From an uncultured Acetatifactor sp. (GTDB lineage Bacteria > Bacillota > Clostridia > Lachnospirales > Lachnospiraceae), in NCBI GenBank assembly GCA_910579755.1, contig CAJTVB010000003.1, forward strand, positions 152,524 to 216,523: a DNA stretch of 64,000 nucleotides. Direction: 5' to 3'. Below are positions 59,409-64,000 of the stretch, piece by piece (position 1 is the stretch's first letter; each line of letters starts with the position of its first letter). The position numbers and the translations under genes were made by a program. The notes beneath the pieces were generated by a model that searched no databases, was not told the origin of the DNA, and saw nothing but the letters and a program-made list of their open reading frames with translations.

Positions 59409-60218
59409 TTGGTTTTGTCTGTGGGTTTCCTGCTGGCGTTTTCCGTTTCATTTGCCAGTGCATACGGTTATTTGAATTTACAGCAGGAAGATACCCTTAT
59501 TTTGGATTTGGCCACATCTGTACTTGGTGTGTACTTTATTATGCAGTTTCTTTATACCAAAAATGTTTCCTTTCTCCGTGAGCAGGAGCAAAAAGACAAA
59601 ATGCAGATTGCACAGCTTAATCGGCAATTTGATTATTACCAGGAAAAACTCCGGGATGAGGAAAAGGTGCGTGCCATTTATCATGATATGAAAAACCATC
59701 TGCTTGTGCTGGAGGGAAAACTGAAGCTTCCCGAAACTACGGCAATGATCGAGAAGCTGCAATCACAGATTGCAATGTATGAGGATTATGTGCATACGGG
59801 CAATGATATTCTCGACATTATTCTAAAGGAGAAATCAGAGCTTGCCAGAGAAAAGAAAATTGCCTTATCCGTTACCGCCGACCTGATTGGCATGGAATTT
59901 ATTGAGCCGCTGGACATCAGCACCATTTTCGGAAACGGACTTGACAACGCAATTGAGGCAAGCGAAAAACTTCCTGATGAACAGAGGGCAATCCTTGTGA
60001 AAGCAGGACGGGTGCATAATTTCTTTTTTGTGTTGATTGAAAATAACTGTCTGCAGGAATGCGAGAACACAAAAAGTCCTGCTGCCGGGCAAGATGATTT
60101 TCTCCACGGCTTCGGCATTTCCAATATGAAAAAGGCAGCCGGAAAATACGACGGCCAGTTGACAACCAACTGTAAAAACGGCAGGTTTACATTAAAAATC
60201 TTAATTCCGATCCCATAA
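59409..60218 (+). CDS. GHKL-type sensor histidine kinase, 5'-truncated
   Basis: 269 residues from TTG 59409 (AAAGGA four bases upstream). Two hydrophobic helices remain (VLSVGFLLAFSVSFASAYGY and LATSVLGVYFIMQFLY), then a coiled coil, AIYHDMKNHLLVLEGK with the phospho-His and an HATPase domain (FGNGLDNAIEASE, GFGISNMKKAAGKYDG). The frame is open back to 59274 and encodes another helix (LYVFSILFRFICLAAAYYLL) with no start codon or ribosome site, so the protein has lost its first membrane segments where the yaaA gene ends. Relatives usually have five to seven helices. It may be non-functional or signal-independent. A terminator follows at 60235. Confidence 0.7.
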   Translation: MVLSVGFLLAFSVSFASAYGYLNLQQEDTLILDLATSVLGVYFIMQFLYTKNVSFLREQEQKDKMQIAQLNRQFDYYQEKLRDEEKVRAIYHDMKNHLLVLEGKLKLPETTAMIEKLQSQIAMYEDYVHTGNDILDIILKEKSELAREKKIALSVTADLIGMEFIEPLDISTIFGNGLDNAIEASEKLPDEQRAILVKAGRVHNFFFVLIENNCLQECENTKSPAAGQDDFLHGFGISNMKKAAGKYDGQLTTNCKNGRFTLKILIPIP

Positions 60219-60234
60219 TTTTGTATGGCTTATG

Positions 60235-60266
60235 AGCCTGTTGTCCCCTCGGACAGCAGGCTTTTT
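60235..60266 (+). terminator. rho-independent terminator after the GHKL kinase
   Basis: AGCCTGTTGTCC, four bases, GGACAGCAGGCT with one G-T pair, then TTTTT. It separates the kinase from the ABC genes, which must have their own promoter in 60267-60428. Confidence 0.85.
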
Positions 60267-60428
60267 ATGCGCATGCCGCTACAGAGGAATTTTGTTCACG
60301 GAGCAGTTTTCTGGGATGTAATAGATTTTACGGTGTGGATATTAGAAACTGCGCTCCTCCTTGTATATTTTCTTTCATGGAATATGATGTGTACATCAAA
60401 TGTTGCTGGAAATTAAGGAGGAATTGCT

Positions 60429-61118
60429 ATGACCATATTGAACACATCTCATTTGAAAAAATACTACGGCAGGGACGAGAGCCTTGTCAAAGCCCTGGAT
60501 GATGTGAATATATCCGTGGAAAACGGACAGTTTGCTACCGTCATCGGCACATCCGGCAGTGGAAAATCTACCCTGCTGAATATGCTCGGAGGATTGGACA
60601 CCCCTACCTCGGGCAGTGTGAAGGTGGAGGATATAAGTCTTGAAAAGCTGACCGAAGAACAGCTCACGGTATTCCGCCGTCAGCGTATCGGTTTTATCTT
60701 TCAGAACTACAACCTCATCCCGTATCTCACGGTGTATGAAAATATCGTGCTGCCTGTCCGTCTGGACGGCAAAATAGAGGACAAGAAATTTCTCCAGGAA
60801 ATCGTGCATTTCCTGGAGCTTGACGAAAAGCTTTCCAGCTATCCGAGCCACCTTTCAGGAGGTCAGCAGCAGCGAACGGCGATTGCCCGTGCGTTAGTAT
60901 CAAAGCCTGCTATCATCTTGGCTGATGAGCCCACCGGAAATCTTGACAGCCGCACCAGCGATAAAGTGATCGACCTCTTGAAAATGACAAGCGAGAAATT
61001 CAGCCAGACGATTGTAATGATTACCCACAACCCCGAAATCGCAGAAAAGGCGGATGTAAGAATACGCATTGAAGACGGAAAAGTATACTCAGAGGGAGGC
61101 GGCCGGAATGAACAGTAA
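60429..61118 (+). CDS. ABC transporter ATP-binding protein (MacB/LolD type)
   Basis: 229 residues. Walker A GTSGSGKST, Q-loop FQNYNLIPYLTVYEN, signature LSGGQQQRTAIARAL, Walker B IILADEPTGNLDS and His in MITHNPE: all present. It belongs to the ATPases that pair with FtsX-type permeases in peptide-resistance or signalling transporters (BceA, MacB, LolD). AAGGAGG precedes the ATG. It overlaps the permease start by 11 bases. The hydrophobic piece coded just upstream (60322-60416, DFTVWILETALLLVYF) resembles the first helix of a membrane protein and may be a relic. Confidence 0.95.
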   Translation: MTILNTSHLKKYYGRDESLVKALDDVNISVENGQFATVIGTSGSGKSTLLNMLGGLDTPTSGSVKVEDISLEKLTEEQLTVFRRQRIGFIFQNYNLIPYLTVYENIVLPVRLDGKIEDKKFLQEIVHFLELDEKLSSYPSHLSGGQQQRTAIARALVSKPAIILADEPTGNLDSRTSDKVIDLLKMTSEKFSQTIVMITHNPEIAEKADVRIRIEDGKVYSEGGGRNEQ

Positions 61119-63516
61119 AAAGGTAACAGCAGAAACCATTTCTCTGATGTCAAAGAGGAGTATTACATCAAGCCGTATGCGTAATATCTTTGTAACGATT
61201 ACGATAGTCCTGGCTTCGGCTCTTTTGACAGCAATCCTTATGTTCGCAATGGGGCAGGATCAGCAGGTCAAAAACGGCCTTTCCCACACACATCAGGCAC
61301 TCTACTATAACCTCACTGATAAACAGGTGGAGATACTGAAAGCAGATGAACGCATTGCTTATCAGATACAGGTTAAATCAGGTATCCTCTCCGAAATGGA
61401 TGGTTTTGATGTCATCCCTTACTATGTGAGTGAGCTGTCCGATCAAATTCAGATCGGCGAGTTGTTAAGCGGCAGGCTTCCTGAAAAGGAAAATGAAGTC
61501 GCCGCACAGGCGGCATTGCTGAAAAGGATGGGCGCGGAGCCTGCGGTGGGCAGTACCGTGACTTTTCAGTTTTATGACGGCAATGTGGAAACATTTACGG
61601 TTTCGGGTATTTTAAACGGCGGCGACACGGCATTGCATTTTTCTGTCTTTTTTTCCAAAAGCTATGCCGAAAACGGAAGTCAGCTAAAGGATAGGCCTTA
61701 TGAAGTGTACGCAAAGCTGTATAACGCTGCCAGGCTTAACGCCGAGGATTGCAAAGAAGCGATATACCTTATCGGCAGCGACGCCGGAATTGAAAGAAAG
61801 TATGTCAGTCCGTCAAAGGCATTTATTGATTCATTGTCCGTGGATACACAGAAGGTTTGTCTTTATGGTATATTGGGGGCAGTTATCCTGCTTGCCTGTG
61901 TCCTTGTAATCTATGGCGTGTTTTATCTGTCGGTTATCGGCAGAATCCATCAGTTTGGCCAGCTTCGCACAATTGGCATGACAAGGAAGCAGATAAAAAA
62001 GGTTGTTTCCCGTGAGGGCGGCATCTTATATCTCCGCTCTGCTCCTGTGGGTATTGCGATTGGCTGTATTGCAGGATATCTCATGATACCGGATGGTTTT
62101 AACCTCCTGAACAGTCTGATGATAATTGCCCTTGTGTTTATCGTCGTCTATATCATTACAATGCTTTCCGTACACAAGCCCGCCCGTCTTGCGGCGGCTG
62201 TTTCTCCGATGGAAGCACTCCGTTATGTGCCCCGGGACAGAATGAAAAAGGCAGCAAACAAAAAGTCATGCCGCAGCCTGACTCCCATGGGCTTAGGTGT
62301 GATGAACTTTTCCAGAAACAGAAAAAAAGCAGTTATCACAATGCTCTCTTTGGCCTTGGGCGGCATCCTCTTTATGACGGCAGCAACCTATATGTCTTCT
62401 TTCGATAAGGCGAATTACGCAAGACAAGATTATTTTACAGACGCGGAATTCCATATTGGGTATTCACAGTCTGCCACCCAGCTGAACGAAAATGGTATGA
62501 GCGGTATACAGGCAATTAAGCCCATGGGCAGCGAAATAGTACAGGAAATAGCCGCTTTAGATGGTGTGGAAAGGGTAACGGAAATTAAGAGCTTCGGTGT
62601 GCGGTTTGACTATCCGATAAATGACAAATATGACAACGATGATTTGATCTATCCTCTTACTGAGGAAGAAACCAGGGAAATCGGCAAATATCTGGAAAGC
62701 GGAAGCGCCGATTATGATAAACTGATGAGCGGCGATTATATTCTTGCGGCAGGCAACGATATTGCTTCGGAGATTTACGGTTGGAAGTTTGCCACAGGCG
62801 ACAGCATTACGCTTCATTATTATGATGGCAGCAAAATGGCAGAAAAGGAAGTTATGATACTTGGCATTTTGGATGACCGGTATGTTCTTGACCATAAAGA
62901 ACTTGAGGGATGGTTTTTAATGCCCGAGCAACCAATCTTAAATTGGCTTTCCTTTGACAGCCTGAATGCCCATCTGCTTGTATCAACCAAAGCAGACAAA
63001 GAGGAAGCAGTCGGAGAAGCTCTCACAGAGATTGTGAGCGAAAAGAATGAGCTGAGCCTTGAAACTCTTGCCGAACGAAGAATAGCTTATGGGCAGGCGG
63101 CAAATAAAATGTTTGGCGCCATCAGCGGGCTTGCCATCTTTATTATGACGTTCAGTATTTTAAGTATGATGAATACGCTGATTACGAACATTGTTACCCG
63201 TAAGCAGGAGCTTGCGAGCTTGGAGGCTATCGGGATGAGTAACGGGCAAATACGCAAAATGCTTCTTGGCGAAAGCCTGCTGCTGGTACTTGCCACGGTC
63301 GGCGTGACAATGACCATCGGCACGCTGTGCGGCTATGTCCTCAGCAATATGCTTTACAATGTGGGGGCGTTTTATATGGCGTTTCAATTCCCGACAGCTC
63401 TTTCTATTGCTTATGTGGGTGTACTGATTGCCGTGCCACTTGTTATTACTCTTGTATCTATGAAAAGCTTTTCAAATGAAGCTCTCGTGGAGCGTCTTAG
63501 AGGAATGGAGTGCTAA
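61108..63516 (+). CDS. FtsX-type ABC transporter permease
   Basis: 802 residues from ATG 61108 (GGGAGG upstream). One N-terminal helix (IFVTITIVLASALLTAILMF), a large outside domain, then three helices in the FtsX pattern (VILLACVLVIYGVFYLSVIGRIHQFGQLRTIGM), repeated in the second half (IFIMTFSILSMMNTLI ... ELASLEAIGMSNGQI). Two FtsX domains in one chain match the BceB/YtrF-like group that handles peptide antibiotics or moves lipids and proteins. The LytTR regulator may control it. A short open stretch follows, then the repeat region. Confidence 0.93.
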   Translation: MNSKKVTAETISLMSKRSITSSRMRNIFVTITIVLASALLTAILMFAMGQDQQVKNGLSHTHQALYYNLTDKQVEILKADERIAYQIQVKSGILSEMDGFDVIPYYVSELSDQIQIGELLSGRLPEKENEVAAQAALLKRMGAEPAVGSTVTFQFYDGNVETFTVSGILNGGDTALHFSVFFSKSYAENGSQLKDRPYEVYAKLYNAARLNAEDCKEAIYLIGSDAGIERKYVSPSKAFIDSLSVDTQKVCLYGILGAVILLACVLVIYGVFYLSVIGRIHQFGQLRTIGMTRKQIKKVVSREGGILYLRSAPVGIAIGCIAGYLMIPDGFNLLNSLMIIALVFIVVYIITMLSVHKPARLAAAVSPMEALRYVPRDRMKKAANKKSCRSLTPMGLGVMNFSRNRKKAVITMLSLALGGILFMTAATYMSSFDKANYARQDYFTDAEFHIGYSQSATQLNENGMSGIQAIKPMGSEIVQEIAALDGVERVTEIKSFGVRFDYPINDKYDNDDLIYPLTEEETREIGKYLESGSADYDKLMSGDYILAAGNDIASEIYGWKFATGDSITLHYYDGSKMAEKEVMILGILDDRYVLDHKELEGWFLMPEQPILNWLSFDSLNAHLLVSTKADKEEAVGEALTEIVSEKNELSLETLAERRIAYGQAANKMFGAISGLAIFIMTFSILSMMNTLITNIVTRKQELASLEAIGMSNGQIRKMLLGESLLLVLATVGVTMTIGTLCGYVLSNMLYNVGAFYMAFQFPTALSIAYVGVLIAVPLVITLVSMKSFSNEALVERLRGMEC

Positions 63517-63651
63517 TGATTATTTTCAAATAATCGATACAGTCTATCCGTTTCGCGGGCTTTTACGTTTTTTGCAATTTTTCAATTTTAACAGGCACAA
63601 GGCATAACGGAACAGTGAAAGGCTGAAAATGCGTTAGAATGGGCAGAAAAA

Positions 63652-63946
63652 ATCTAAACTTTTGGATTTTTCCTGAAATCCAAACTTAGGAGAAATCCAA
63701 ACTTTCTTTTGTAACTCCTTTATTCAAGGCATTTTCTGATAGAAAAGTTTGGGTTTTATTTTGCCCTTCTCTTGTCAAAAATGAAAATAAATTGATTGAA
63801 ACAGAGCTAAATAGCAATGTTTTACTCATTTTGTCATAATTAGAGTATTGCGCTTTGTGAAACGAAATCCAAACTTTTTCCGGCAAGAATCCCCTGTTAT
63901 CAAGCCGTTTTCAGAAAAGTTTGGATTTTATATAAGTTTGGATTTC
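63652..63946. repeat. cluster of AAATCCAAACTT hairpin repeats
   Basis: The 484 bases after 63516 have no credible gene. AAATCCAAACTT occurs at about 63675, 63693 and 63865 and its inverse AAGTTTGGATTT near 63744 (one mismatch), 63918 and 63934. Two copies of a ~66-bp unit (63693-63757 and 63865-63930) share both arms and middle parts (ATCAAG-like and TTTTC), each able to fold into a hairpin. AT-rich and unlike the neighbouring genes. It may be a non-autonomous mobile repeat or the edge of an element that continues past the window. Confidence 0.6.
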
Positions 63947-64000
63947 AGAAAGAGTGAATAATATAAGGGCTTGTGCGAGGGAGGTTGTGAACGAGGAAAT

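Noticed and set aside
63652..63946. CRISPR array
   Set aside because: Repeat-to-repeat distances vary, the repeats are inverted as well as direct, and no cas gene is near.

Overview
The window looks like a chromosomal segment of a gut-type Lachnospiraceae (Clostridium cluster XIVa). This is inferred from moderate GC, gene families (class II GalT, hybrid histidine kinases with two receiver domains, LytTR regulators, domain-swapped GH3 enzymes, glycyl radical enzymes, LCP protein) and codon style; there is no rRNA or tRNA to confirm it. No phage, insertion sequence, CRISPR array or origin was recognised.

Layout. 0-6 kb: a small membrane protein, a membrane-anchored helical-repeat protein and a galK-galT-radical SAM operon. 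6-11 kb: a frameshifted ankyrin-like gene, then an ECF sigma factor / membrane protein / ABC transporter operon whose sigma factor carries an 18-bp tandem repeat in its linker, and a frameshifted small gene. 11-16 kb: AraC regulator, ferredoxin-type aldo/keto reductase, MATE pump, zinc-type dehydrogenase. 16-28 kb: two GH3 glycosidases with swapped domain order, an LCP protein, a secreted 5'-nucleotidase anchored by its C-terminus, methylglyoxal synthase, a hybrid sensor kinase and a phosphoesterase.

28.7-48.4 kb is a carbohydrate island. Intact parts are a GH13-like lipoprotein, two Gfo/Idh/MocA oxidoreductases, a MATE pump, a glycyl radical enzyme with its activase, an AlsK-like ROK kinase, a LacI regulator, a D-lyxose-isomerase-like cupin and a ribokinase. 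Broken parts are GH32, a LacI tail, a cytoplasmic GH13 with one frameshift, GH38, a lipoprotein, a nucleoside hydrolase, a sugar-binding lipoprotein and a GH2-like tail. Six copies of one LacI-type operator (consensus GAGTAAACGATTACTC) lie at promoters across this island, several directly downstream of well-formed -35/-10 pairs, so the local LacI protein probably controls the whole set as one regulon. The substrate is unknown and no sugar-transport permease is visible. The deletions show that the island is partly decayed.

48.4-64 kb is a signalling and export region: an OmpR-type two-component system, a lipoprotein and an ABC transporter; an ECF sigma factor with a membrane protein carrying a LytM domain that has lost all its zinc ligands (likely anti-sigma); and a LytTR regulator whose GHKL kinase is cut off at its 5' end and separated from it by a bcp-yaaA pair, followed by a MacB-like ATPase and FtsX-type permease. 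The right end is a repeat-rich non-coding stretch.

Most interesting: the LacI-controlled glycyl radical / GH13 / oxidoreductase regulon, the two multibranched palindromic elements (5.9 and 30.0 kb), the pseudo-LytM anti-sigma candidate and the hairpin repeats near 63.7-63.9 kb. Six genes contain single frameshifts, some in homopolymers, so the underlying reads should be checked before all are called real pseudogenes.
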